41,011 nt of DNA, from positions 1-41,011 of the forward strand of contig NZ_JAIXST010000277.1 of assembly GCF_027484545.1 (NCBI RefSeq), read 5' to 3'. The DNA comes from Runella sp. GTDB lineage: Bacteria > Bacteroidota > Bacteroidia > Cytophagales > Spirosomataceae. Shown piece by piece: positions 32,709 to 40,893 of the stretch (within the stretch, counting starts at the first letter, position 1; each line of letters starts with the position of its first letter). Both the position numbers and the translations under genes were made by a program. Below the pieces are notes generated by a model. That model ran no database searches. It was given only the letters and a program-made list of their open reading frames with translations, and was not told where the DNA came from.

Positions 32709-33307
32709 TGACAACCTTTAAAAATACCATCCTTCCCTGCCAAAAATGTGGCAAACTTATCGCCGTCAAAGTGAGAGATTTTGAAAACGGCGCGATTCAG
32801 TGTACCCACTCTGGCTGTGGTCATATCAACCAGCTTACGCAAGCGTTTTACGATGAACGCATTTTGTTAGGCTTGCCTTCTTTTGGCCAATTGGTCTATC
32901 AACAAGACCCTGCACTACGCTATCCACTTCGGGTGGGTGTCAATACCGTGGGTCATTCGTCGTCGTGTACTGTTCATACCGAACGGTTCATGCACGATGG
33001 CAAGTGCTATCTTAGCAGAAAACATTGCACGATTGAGGTATTGTTTGATAAATGGGAGGGGAAATTACGCTATACTTTGCAGGATGGAGCAATAGAGCCT
33101 GAAAGTGGTCAGTATAAAAATAGTTTAAATGGGACACTTCTTAATGGTTATTTGCTTCAAAATGGTGACAAATTGGATATACTGGACCAAGGTCTGGTGT
33201 GTTTGGGTGGGGTAGATATATTTCGGCTGGAAGCTTACTTTATTCCACCATCTATGCTGCAAACCTACTTGATGTCAAAATCATTCGAGCCTGATGAAAC
33301 GCAGTAA
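32708..33307 (+). CDS. Zinc-ribbon plus FHA-domain protein (soluble)
   Basis: 199 residues. A zinc ribbon comes first: C11-x2-C14 and C32-x4-C37. The FHA domain covers about 70-175, with G82-H83-S84, S103-R104-K105-H106 and S139-L-N141-G142-T143. The key phosphothreonine-binding residues (R/S, H, N) are thus all present, more canonical than in the FHA protein at 31004. No membrane segment is seen, so it is cytoplasmic. It overlaps both neighbours (TAATG start; 14 nt with the phosphatase gene), so it is in the operon and probably links kinase-phosphorylated partners to the phosphatase-caspase protein. Confidence 0.87.
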   Translation: MTTFKNTILPCQKCGKLIAVKVRDFENGAIQCTHSGCGHINQLTQAFYDERILLGLPSFGQLVYQQDPALRYPLRVGVNTVGHSSSCTVHTERFMHDGKCYLSRKHCTIEVLFDKWEGKLRYTLQDGAIEPESGQYKNSLNGTLLNGYLLQNGDKLDILDQGLVCLGGVDIFRLEAYFIPPSMLQTYLMSKSFEPDETQ

Positions 33308-34898
33308 CGCTATGTCAATGAAAATTCAAATTGAAGAACCACTTATTTTTTCCTTAACAGGTCAGCGTGCCAACAATGAAGATTTTGTGTATCCTACCGC
33401 TCCTACGTCCGATACACGTCTGTTCATGGTATGCGATGGTATAGGAGGGTGGGACAAGGGCGAAGTAGCGAGCCGATTGGTAGCTGAGGCCATTGCCGAT
33501 TATTTTCAACAATACCCTCCTGTTGCCGTGACAAAAACTTATCTTATTGATACAATCACTCACGCGCATTTGGCTTTGGCCGAATACCTCCAACAAAATC
33601 CACTTCTCAGTCGAGTGGGAAGTACGTTGGCGTTGTTGTACTTGGACGAAGGTGGTGTAACGGTCGCGCACGTGGGTGACAGCCGTGTGTATCACCTGCG
33701 CAAGGGGCAGATATTGCACCAAACCCAAGACCACCGATACGTATTGGAGTTGGTATCGGAAGGTATTATTACCCAAGAACAGGCTCAAACACACCCCCGT
33801 CGTAATAGTCTTAGTCGCTCAATAGGCGTAGAATCGAATAACCTAAGCTTAAAAATAGATAATCCGACTGTCAATTATTTGACTGATATACAGGCAGGAG
33901 ACTACTTTTTTTTGTGTACTGACGGGGTATTGGAGCAACTGAACGAAGAGAAATTGAAAGAAGTTTTTAAGAATCCGTCCTCTCAAAAAGGAATGTTTCA
34001 GATAGAACAAATTTTGTCTATTTGTCAAAACCAAACCCGCGATAATTACTCAGGCTGCTTAGTCTCCATTCGTGATGTAATAAAAGAAGAAACTTTCTCC
34101 ACCGTATCGCTGCCTGCCAAAAAGAGTCTTCGGGCATGGATTGGGTTGGCAATTTTGTGGTTTTCGCAGTTATGTTTTGCCCAAAATGGCTCTACCTACG
34201 CCATCGTAGTAGGTATTGCTGATTACAAAATAACAGACTATCGCACGGGCGATTTAAAATTTGCGGATAAAGACGCACTCCGCTTTGCCGATTTTCTGAA
34301 AAGCCCAGCGGGAGGAAATGTTCCCAATCAAAACATAAAGGTCTTAACAAACAAAGTTGCCACGCAAAAAGCAATACTAAACGCCCTAAAACTATTTGAA
34401 CAGGCAACTGACCAAGATCGCGTGATTTTTTATTTCTCAGGCCATGGACTCAATGGAGGGTTTATTCCATACGATGTAAAAAAGAATGACCCCGCCTCAG
34501 TTTTAACTCACCGCGACGTAAAAAATCGCTTCAAATCCTCCGCTGCCTCAACCAAACTTTGCATTGCAGATGCCTGTTTGTCAGGGAGTATGACAATCCA
34601 ACAAGCATGGAATATCCCCGAATCGAAAACCTTGCCTAAAAACGCCGATGTAGTGTTGATGCTCTCCTCTCGCTCAACCCAGAGTTCGGTTGAGAGTGGC
34701 GTAGCACGGGGAGGATTGTTTACTTTTTTCTTGCTCAACGGTTTGCGTGGTAAAGCTGACGCAAACCACGACAAAACTGTAACAATTAAAGAACTCTTTC
34801 GCTACGTGTCTCCGTTACTAAAACGCAATACACCCAATGGCCAAGCTCCGATGTTTTATGGAAAGTTCTCTGATAATTTGGTACTTTCGTATCTTTAA
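33294..34898 (+). CDS. PP2C phosphatase - transmembrane - caspase-like protease fusion
   Basis: 534 residues from the ATG at 33294; 33312 and 33318 are other possible starts. The PP2C domain (about 10-265) keeps ANNEDF (26-31), DGIGGW (48-53), GSTLA (109-113), VGDSR (127-131), CTDGVLEQL (208-216) and RDNYS (249-253), so it should be active. Then comes a hydrophobic segment (281-296, AWIGLAILWFSQLCFA) and a C14 caspase-like domain, with the catalytic histidine in FSGHGLNG (H384) and the cysteine in IADACLSGS (C428). The chain thus joins a phosphoprotein eraser to a protease. If the hydrophobic part spans the membrane, the protease faces the periplasm. The segment looks like a former signal peptide. 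The role as effector of the cluster is inference. Confidence 0.9.
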   Translation: MKRSNAMSMKIQIEEPLIFSLTGQRANNEDFVYPTAPTSDTRLFMVCDGIGGWDKGEVASRLVAEAIADYFQQYPPVAVTKTYLIDTITHAHLALAEYLQQNPLLSRVGSTLALLYLDEGGVTVAHVGDSRVYHLRKGQILHQTQDHRYVLELVSEGIITQEQAQTHPRRNSLSRSIGVESNNLSLKIDNPTVNYLTDIQAGDYFFLCTDGVLEQLNEEKLKEVFKNPSSQKGMFQIEQILSICQNQTRDNYSGCLVSIRDVIKEETFSTVSLPAKKSLRAWIGLAILWFSQLCFAQNGSTYAIVVGIADYKITDYRTGDLKFADKDALRFADFLKSPAGGNVPNQNIKVLTNKVATQKAILNALKLFEQATDQDRVIFYFSGHGLNGGFIPYDVKKNDPASVLTHRDVKNRFKSSAASTKLCIADACLSGSMTIQQAWNIPESKTLPKNADVVLMLSSRSTQSSVESGVARGGLFTFFLLNGLRGKADANHDKTVTIKELFRYVSPLLKRNTPNGQAPMFYGKFSDNLVLSYL

Positions 34899-34912
34899 AC
34901 ATCCATATATTA

Positions 34913-35137
34913 ATGATAAATAAAGACCCCAAGCCACGTCCTAATCATCGAAAATACTTAGAAACCCTTCGCCAAATGACAGAAGGAGAGCGATTGTTAA
35001 AAGCATTTGAATTATCAGATTTTAGTCGAGCACTTTTTAAGGAGGGGCTACGGAATCGCTTTCCCGAAAAAACACCCGAAGAAATCCATGAACTTTTCTT
35101 AAAAAGATTGGCTAAATGTCACAATCAGAATTATTGA
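34913..35137 (+). CDS. Small protein paired with a nucleotidyltransferase
   Basis: 74 residues, rich in R, K, E and L, with no membrane segment. It starts 14 bases after the phosphatase-caspase stop and overlaps the next gene by 22 bases, so the two are translationally coupled. The helical text (LLKAFELSDFSRALFKEGLR and FPEKTPEEIHELFLKRLAKC) resembles the small proteins that precede AbiEii-like nucleotidyltransferases in many genomes. It may be the antitoxin or cofactor of that enzyme. Confidence 0.7.
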   Translation: MINKDPKPRPNHRKYLETLRQMTEGERLLKAFELSDFSRALFKEGLRNRFPEKTPEEIHELFLKRLAKCHNQNY

Positions 35138-35685
35138 ACTACGCTTTGGGTCTTCTCAATGCCAACGAGATTCCTTATATGGTGACAGGTTCAGTTGTAT
35201 CAAGTTTGCAGGGTGAGCCTCGTTTAACTCACGATATTGATATCGTTATTGTGTTGCATCCTCGCTTTGCGTATGCATTTGCCGAAGCATTTCCGACAAA
35301 CGTGTTTTATGTCAATAAAGAAAGTGTAAAAGATGCCATAGTACGCCAAAGTATGTTCAATGTAATAGACAGTACCTCGGGCAATAAGGTGGACTTTTGG
35401 ATACTTACCCAAAGTGAATACGATCGAGTACGTTTTGGACGTAGGCAAAAGGTGAAGGTATTGGGTATTGAAGACTTTTATGTGACAAGCCCTGAAGACA
35501 CTATTGTAAGTAAATTGCTGTGGGCAAAAATGGCAGGAGGAAGCCAAAAACAACTGATAGACGCGACTCGGGTCTATGAGTTGCAATATGAAAAGTTAGA
35601 TATAATACACATTGAAGAGTGGGTACAGAAACTGGAACTTATAGCCGAGTGGAATGCCCTTTTGAGTAGTGCTGACCCTATTTAG
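35116..35685 (+). CDS. Nucleotidyltransferase-fold protein (AbiEii/DUF6036-like)
   Basis: 189 residues. The N-terminus has the nucleotidyltransferase motif G25-S26 in YMVTGSVVSS and the metal-binding pair D40-x-D42 in LTHDIDIVI. A third acidic residue lies in KVDFWI near residue 95. The fold is that of toxin-type or metabolic nucleotidyltransferases such as AbiEii. Target unknown: tRNA and proteins are both known substrates of the superfamily. The 22-base overlap with the 74-residue gene makes a toxin-antitoxin-like pair likely. It lies inside the phospho-signalling cluster and may be an independent addiction module or part of its output. Confidence 0.78.
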   Translation: MSQSELLNYALGLLNANEIPYMVTGSVVSSLQGEPRLTHDIDIVIVLHPRFAYAFAEAFPTNVFYVNKESVKDAIVRQSMFNVIDSTSGNKVDFWILTQSEYDRVRFGRRQKVKVLGIEDFYVTSPEDTIVSKLLWAKMAGGSQKQLIDATRVYELQYEKLDIIHIEEWVQKLELIAEWNALLSSADPI

Positions 35686-35723
35686 ATACAATAAATACAA
35701 CTGGAAGATATCAAACACAAGCT

Positions 35724-37730
35724 ATGACCTTAAAGTCTAATAAACTATTCAAAATATTCCTTCTGTTATCTCCTTTATGGGCGGCAACCGTTGCTGGGTT
35801 AGAGAGCTGCCAATGGACTGACCCAGTACTCAAAACCCTTAAAAATTGTACGTTGCCTACTGACATTAACATTGTTACAGACGCTGTTGACCCCAAAAAA
35901 TATACATTTTCTTTGGCCAGTACTACTACAGATGTGAAGACCGTAACATGGAAAGTATTGAGTGGTTCGACAGTTTTGGTTCAATCTACCCTCACCTCTG
36001 CTCAATCTTATGCCTACACTGCTTCTACTAATGGAAGCTATACGGTAAGTGCGGAAATAGAAACCGTTTGTGGAGAAAAAAAGACATTGAGTAAAGCAAT
36101 AACTATAAAAACTTGTGTCCAACCAACTGCCATAACAACTACAAGTGTTAGCAACAATACTTACACTTATGGGCTGACTACTACTACACCTGCTGATGTA
36201 AAAACCGTCACTTGGAAAGTATTGAGTGGCACTACTGCTCTCGTACAAGAACAACGTACTGATGCTGGTTCATTCAGTTATACTTTTGCTTCCTCGGGTA
36301 GCTACACCATTAGTGCTGATATTGTAACTACGTGCAACGAAAATTTGAATCGTTCCTTAAGTGTAAATATTACCGTGTCAGGAGTTTCATCAGCTGCTAA
36401 TTTTAAAGCATGGAGAAACGGCGGGGGAGCAAATGATGTAGGTAACGGTGTTGCAATAGATGGTTTAGGAAATGTGTATGTAATAGGGAACTATGGTTCT
36501 TCTATCGCTTTTGGTGCCACTACTTTAAATGTGGCAGGTAGCAATGATGTTTTTATCGCTAAATACAACAGTAATGGTGATTTAGCATGGGTGCAGAGAA
36601 TAACAGGGGACGGAACCGATGAAGGAAAAGGGATTGCGGTGGATTCTAATGGAGATATTTATGTGATTGGTCAGGTAAGTACCAATGCTGGCTTTTTCAA
36701 TACAACTGCCAATGTGATTGTAAACACCCCTGTTAGAAAGCAAACCGGCGGCCCTACTGATATATTTGTGGCAAAGTATAATCGAGATGGTCAAATGCTT
36801 TGGAATAAACTCTATGGTGGCGGTAGCCCGGACCAAGGAGTAGGAATTGCCCTACATTCTTCTGGGATTTATATTACAGGCTTTTTTAGCGCTCAGTCTG
36901 CTACTTTTGGGGCAACAATTATTCAAGCTTCGGGAATAGAAGGGAAGTATGATGCTTTTTTGGCTAAGTTGAACATCAATGGAGATGCCCTTTGGGCAGT
37001 TTCCTGCGGTGGTTTTGAAAACGACTATGCCAGTAGTGTTGCCGTAGATACAGACGGAAATGCCTATATAACGGGAAACTTTTCTTCTCCTGCCACTTTT
37101 CGTTCTGTTTCCGGGGCTTCTACGGTATATTCTTCAAATACAACCCCTGATATTTTCATTGCTAAATACAATTCTGGTGGTAATTTAATGGCTTTTCATA
37201 ATTCCAATTCAGGGACTCCTGCTTTTGGTAGTAGTGTAGCAGTGAGTGGTAGTTCTGTCTATGTAACGGGTACAATACAAGGCTCAAATTATGGGAGTAC
37301 CCTCGTCAGTTATCGTGGCGGAGGCGATATTTTTCTGGGGAAATATAGCCTAAGTAACCTGAATGTAGAATGGGTAAGAACGGCTGGTGGATCAGGTACA
37401 GACGCTGGAAATGGCGTAGTAATAGATAAATCAGGAAACGCCTACATTACTGGGCTGGTAAGCGATAATAGTTTGTTTGATAATACTTCCGTTAGGTCGT
37501 CAGGAAGTACGGATGTATTTTTGGCGCAGTATGATAGCAATGGAAATTTTCGATTTGTAAAAACGACTGGGGGTAATGGCGCGGATGGAGGTACTTCCAT
37601 AGCAATCAATAATACGGGGAATTTATTATTACTTAGTGGGTTTTATAGTAGTTCTTTTATATTTGGTACTCCGCCTGCTTTAACCTATTCGGGCGGATTG
37701 GATATTTTTGTGGCAAAGTATCCAGATTAG
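35724..37730 (+). CDS. Secreted protein with two PKD-like domains and a 7-repeat SBBP propeller
   Basis: 668 residues. The N-terminus (LFKIFLLLSPLWAATVAG) looks like a signal peptide. Two PKD/Ig-like domains follow (about 40-215); both contain DVKTVTWKVLSG, showing internal duplication. From about 225 to the end there are seven repeats of 58-70 residues with the SBBP pattern (GG..D.g.gia.D..GN.Yv.G... / DvF.AKY). Seven such units fit a closed seven-bladed propeller. It is probably secreted or surface-bound and binds glycans or proteins. A remnant of another gene's repeat follows its stop. It lies directly before the receptor kinase, whose propeller is of a different repeat type. Confidence 0.82.
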   Translation: MTLKSNKLFKIFLLLSPLWAATVAGLESCQWTDPVLKTLKNCTLPTDINIVTDAVDPKKYTFSLASTTTDVKTVTWKVLSGSTVLVQSTLTSAQSYAYTASTNGSYTVSAEIETVCGEKKTLSKAITIKTCVQPTAITTTSVSNNTYTYGLTTTTPADVKTVTWKVLSGTTALVQEQRTDAGSFSYTFASSGSYTISADIVTTCNENLNRSLSVNITVSGVSSAANFKAWRNGGGANDVGNGVAIDGLGNVYVIGNYGSSIAFGATTLNVAGSNDVFIAKYNSNGDLAWVQRITGDGTDEGKGIAVDSNGDIYVIGQVSTNAGFFNTTANVIVNTPVRKQTGGPTDIFVAKYNRDGQMLWNKLYGGGSPDQGVGIALHSSGIYITGFFSAQSATFGATIIQASGIEGKYDAFLAKLNINGDALWAVSCGGFENDYASSVAVDTDGNAYITGNFSSPATFRSVSGASTVYSSNTTPDIFIAKYNSGGNLMAFHNSNSGTPAFGSSVAVSGSSVYVTGTIQGSNYGSTLVSYRGGGDIFLGKYSLSNLNVEWVRTAGGSGTDAGNGVVIDKSGNAYITGLVSDNSLFDNTSVRSSGSTDVFLAQYDSNGNFRFVKTTGGNGADGGTSIAINNTGNLLLLSGFYSSSFIFGTPPALTYSGGLDIFVAKYPD

Positions 37731-37731
37731 A

Positions 37732-37788
37732 GATAAATTCGAGAACAGCCGTGGCGAAAGTGATTTGTGGATGGTAAAGGTGAGGTGA
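37732..37788 (+). pseudogene. Orphan last repeat of a lost kinase-propeller paralogue
   Basis: Translation gives DKFENSRGESDLWMVKVR then stop, matching the end of the kinase at 37886 (DKSENSRGGSDYWVVKVK then stop) at 13 of 18 residues. It begins two bases after the stop of the SBBP gene, with no start codon. This is the tail of another gene of the same kind, whose body has been lost or replaced. The rest of the gap to 37885 holds nothing I recognise. Confidence 0.8.
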
Positions 37789-37885
37789 GGATTGTGGCAA
37801 GACCAACGATGCAATTAATAGTAAAAAGACATTATTATTCTGATAGTTGAATAAAGTAAATGCCACATTATCAGTAAAATAACAA

Positions 37886-40270
37886 ATGACCCAGACCTTT
37901 ACCACCTTTCAAGAATTCAAGAAACGCTACCCGATTCAGTTTGCGGAGAAAGGTACGTGGTTGGGAAGTGGTACGTATGGCAAGGTGTTTCGGGTAGAGG
38001 ACCAAGTAGAAACCGAATGGGTGGCCGTAAAAATCAGTGAGTACCGCCAAAACGATACCAAATCCCTAAAAGCAGAAGTAGAACTCGCCCAAAAAGTGCC
38101 GCGCCACGCCAATATCGCCCGCTATGATGCTTGCTACCGCCTCGAAACCGATACGGGTATCAGCGATTTTGCGGTGATGAAGTACTACTCCGACGGCAAT
38201 TTAGCTGACCTGCTCAAACGTAGTAAACTCACCGACAAAGAACTCCGCGACATTGTATGCGGTACGCTTGAAGGACTAAAACATCTGCATCAGCAGCGCA
38301 TTGTTCACCGCGACTTTAAACCCGCTAATATCCTCATTTCGAGGGATAACAGCGGCAGATTTATTCCCAAAATCGCTGATTTTGGTCTTAGCAAACTCGT
38401 GAGTCAAGACGAAATAGATAGTTCTGATTTTGATTTGAGCGATGGGCGCGGCACACCCTCCTATAAAGCCCCCGAGCAGATTGAGGGCGGACGCGTGAGT
38501 TTCAACTTGGACTTGTGGGCGTTTGGCGTGATTTTGTACGAAATGCTGACTGGCGAAAAGCCGTTTAGCGTAGGTACGCAGTCAAGCGAACCTACCCTGA
38601 GGCGAGAAATAGAGCGCAAAATCACCTCTGCTCAACTTCCCGACCGCCTCCGCACCTTACCTGAGCCTTACCAAGGCATGATACGGCGGTGCTTGGTCAA
38701 AGACATTCGGCAGCGCGTACGTAAAGCGGACGAATTGTTAGCACTATTGGACGAACCCATAAAGCCACCACCGCCGCCCAAACCTGTTGAAAAGCCAAGC
38801 GTTACTCTTACCGACCATACAGACGTTTATGTAAAGCCCAAGCGCGTGGTGCAGGAAACCAAGACGGATGTGTATGTGCCGAAAGCCATTGTTCAAACCC
38901 CCGAAATTCAACCCAAATCTAAAAATACGTGGCTTTGGGGATTGATTGGGGGGGTGACGGTAGTTTTATTAGGGATTTGGTTGCGGCCAAAAGAGAAAGT
39001 TGAGTTTGAACAAGCTGCTAAAATTTGGGATAAAACCCTTGGAGGAAGTGGTTCTGATTGGCCTGCTGATTTGATTGCTACTACTGATGATGGTTTTGTG
39101 ATTGTAGGAGGCTCAGTGTCCACTCTTTCGGGAGATAAATCTGAAAATAATAAAGGAAAAAATGACTATTGGGTAGTAAAGCAAAATAGTGCTGGTCAAA
39201 AAATTTGGGATCGAACCCTTGGGGGGAGTGGTGAGGATTACGCTTCTGCTATTGTTGCCACCATAGATGGTGGGTTTGTGATTGCAGGTATGTCTAATTC
39301 TCCCCTTTCGGGAGACAAATCTGAAAACAGTGAAGGCGGGCAAGACTATTGGGTGATAAAGCTTAATAGTAATGGTCAAAAAGTATGGGATAAGACCATT
39401 GGAGGGGATAGTTATGATGGATATCCTACCATTGTTGCTACCGCTGATGAGGGTTTTGCTATAGCAGGAAGGTCAAAATCTAATATTTCGGGAGATAAAT
39501 CTGAAAATAGCAGAGGGGAAAATGACTATTGGGTAGTTAAACTCAATAGCAACGGGCAAAAGGTTTGGGATAAGACCATTGGCGGGAGTGGTTATGATAA
39601 TATTTCTGCTATTGTTGCCGCGGATGATGGCGGTTTTGTAATAGGAGGAACATCTGACTCTAATATTTCTGGTGATAAATCTGAAGGAAGTAAAGGAGGA
39701 GAAGACTATTGGGTAGTTAAACTCAATAGCAATGGGCAAAAAGTATGGGATAAAACATTTGGGGGAAATGATAGAGATAGATCTAATTGTATCATTGTTA
39801 CTGACGATGGGGGTTTGCTAATTTCAGGGGCATCTAATTCGATTAATTCTGGTGATAAATCTGAAGGAAGTAAAGGAGGGGAAGACTATTGGGTAGTAAG
39901 ACTTAATAGTAGTGGTCAAAAAGTATGGGATAAAACATTTGGGGGGAATCTTGAGGATAATGCGGATGCTGTCGTTGCTGTTAATGATGGTAGTTTTGTG
40001 GTAGGGGGAACGTCCAATTCTAATACTTCGGGAGATAAATCTGAAAATAGCAGAGGTGGTGAGGACTATTGGGTAGTAAAAATAAATAGTAACGGGCAAA
40101 AAATTTGGGAAAAAACTCTGGGAGGAGCAGGTAGTGACAATGTTGCTACAATCATTGCTACTGCTGACGGAAGCTTTGTGATTGCAGGAGGATCATATTC
40201 TCCTATCTCTGGCGATAAATCAGAAAATAGCCGTGGTGGAAGTGATTATTGGGTAGTAAAAGTGAAGTAG
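37886..40270 (+). CDS. Transmembrane Ser/Thr kinase with seven-repeat extracytoplasmic propeller
   Basis: 794 residues. The kinase head covers 25-290: glycine loop GSGTYGKV (27-34), K49, HRDFKPAN (141-148, RD type), ADFGLS (164-169) and APEQ (195-198), so activity is expected. A proline-rich linker (KPPPPPKP) follows, then one transmembrane helix (about 348-366, TWLWGLIGGVTVVLLGIWL). Residues 379-794 are seven repeats of 60 residues each (KVWDKT.GG...D...IVA..DGGFVI.G.S.S..SGDKSE...G..DYWVVKLNSNGQ), fitting a seven-bladed propeller sensor outside the membrane. The organisation recalls PknB/PknD-type receptors. The tail is AT-rich relative to the head. The same head sequence starts again at 40894. 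Confidence 0.9.
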   Translation: MTQTFTTFQEFKKRYPIQFAEKGTWLGSGTYGKVFRVEDQVETEWVAVKISEYRQNDTKSLKAEVELAQKVPRHANIARYDACYRLETDTGISDFAVMKYYSDGNLADLLKRSKLTDKELRDIVCGTLEGLKHLHQQRIVHRDFKPANILISRDNSGRFIPKIADFGLSKLVSQDEIDSSDFDLSDGRGTPSYKAPEQIEGGRVSFNLDLWAFGVILYEMLTGEKPFSVGTQSSEPTLRREIERKITSAQLPDRLRTLPEPYQGMIRRCLVKDIRQRVRKADELLALLDEPIKPPPPPKPVEKPSVTLTDHTDVYVKPKRVVQETKTDVYVPKAIVQTPEIQPKSKNTWLWGLIGGVTVVLLGIWLRPKEKVEFEQAAKIWDKTLGGSGSDWPADLIATTDDGFVIVGGSVSTLSGDKSENNKGKNDYWVVKQNSAGQKIWDRTLGGSGEDYASAIVATIDGGFVIAGMSNSPLSGDKSENSEGGQDYWVIKLNSNGQKVWDKTIGGDSYDGYPTIVATADEGFAIAGRSKSNISGDKSENSRGENDYWVVKLNSNGQKVWDKTIGGSGYDNISAIVAADDGGFVIGGTSDSNISGDKSEGSKGGEDYWVVKLNSNGQKVWDKTFGGNDRDRSNCIIVTDDGGLLISGASNSINSGDKSEGSKGGEDYWVVRLNSSGQKVWDKTFGGNLEDNADAVVAVNDGSFVVGGTSNSNTSGDKSENSRGGEDYWVVKINSNGQKIWEKTLGGAGSDNVATIIATADGSFVIAGGSYSPISGDKSENSRGGSDYWVVKVK
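39020..40267 (+). repeat. Seven 180-bp coding tandem repeats in the receptor kinase
   Basis: Six full 180-base units and a final 168-base unit encode the 60-residue propeller repeats in constant phase. The most similar stretches are the joints, DYWVVKLNSNGQKVWDKT, and the SGDKSE motif. The similarity is high enough to allow repeat gain, loss or exchange by recombination between units. Confidence 0.9.
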
Positions 40271-40309
40271 AAGATAGGAATACAAAAAATGTAACACTAA
40301 CTATAAATA

Positions 40310-40591
40310 ATGGACTGTCAGGGAGTTATTTTTAGTACACACGCTACTGCAAGGATGTTTGCTCGCACTATATCCCAAAAAGACGTAGAGTATGTACTTA
40401 AAAATGGAATAACGATTCAACAATATCCAACAGATAAACCTTTTCCAAGTGCATTGTTATTAGGATTCATCAATGATATTCCCCTGCATGTAGTGGTAGC
40501 ACAAGATGAGGATAGTACGTGTATTGTCATTACTGCGTACATTCCAGATGCGTACATTTGGGATGATGATTTTAAAACAAAAACTAAATAA
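40310..40591 (+). CDS. DUF4258 family protein, toxin-like
   Basis: 93 residues. It shows the DUF4258 pattern: an early FSTHATARMFARTISQKDVE segment with a conserved His/Arg pair, and a terminal CIVITAYIPDAYIWDDDF. DUF4258 proteins are small RNase-toxin-like partners of YgiT/MqsA-type zinc proteins. The next gene starts 4 bases after its stop. It lies between two related kinases, 39 bases after the first. Confidence 0.8.
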   Translation: MDCQGVIFSTHATARMFARTISQKDVEYVLKNGITIQQYPTDKPFPSALLLGFINDIPLHVVVAQDEDSTCIVITAYIPDAYIWDDDFKTKTK

Positions 40592-40595
40592 AACT

Positions 40596-40838
40596 ATGCA
40601 ATGTGTATTTTGTAAGACTGGGCAGACAGTGGAAGATAAGACCTTGATTACGTTGCAACGTGGGGCGGCTATCATTATCATAAAAGAAGTACCTGCCGAG
40701 GTTTGTAGCAATTGCGGTGAGGCTTATTTGTCGGCTAGGACTAACCAAAAAGTCTTGAACTTGGCTGAAGATGCAGTGGAAAAAGGAGCGGAGTTGGAAA
40801 TTATTCGTTACCCCGATACGTACAAAGAATTAGTTTAA
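40596..40838 (+). CDS. YgiT/MqsA-type zinc-finger antitoxin-like protein
   Basis: 80 residues from the ATG at 40596; the open frame runs further upstream into the DUF4258 gene, but that part is out of family. The zinc site consists of CVFCKTG near the start and CSNCGEAYLS, with the YgiT spacing. The C-terminal helix (NQKVLNLAEDAVEKGAELEI) is the usual linker; no full DNA-binding HTH is visible. It is the expected partner of DUF4258, with antitoxin second. Confidence 0.83.
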   Translation: MQCVFCKTGQTVEDKTLITLQRGAAIIIIKEVPAEVCSNCGEAYLSARTNQKVLNLAEDAVEKGAELEIIRYPDTYKELV

Positions 40839-40893
40839 GACAATATTGAAGTAAAAAATGGTGATTAACACGTATATTCATTGATATAACCCG

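Noticed and set aside
39113-40099. Open frames on the opposite strand within the kinase propeller repeats
   Set aside because: They recur with the same 180-base period as the real gene and encode mirror text; they are shadows of the repeat.
39020-40267. Tandem repeats considered as a CRISPR-like or satellite array
   Set aside because: The 180-base period keeps one reading frame and encodes a regular propeller repeat.
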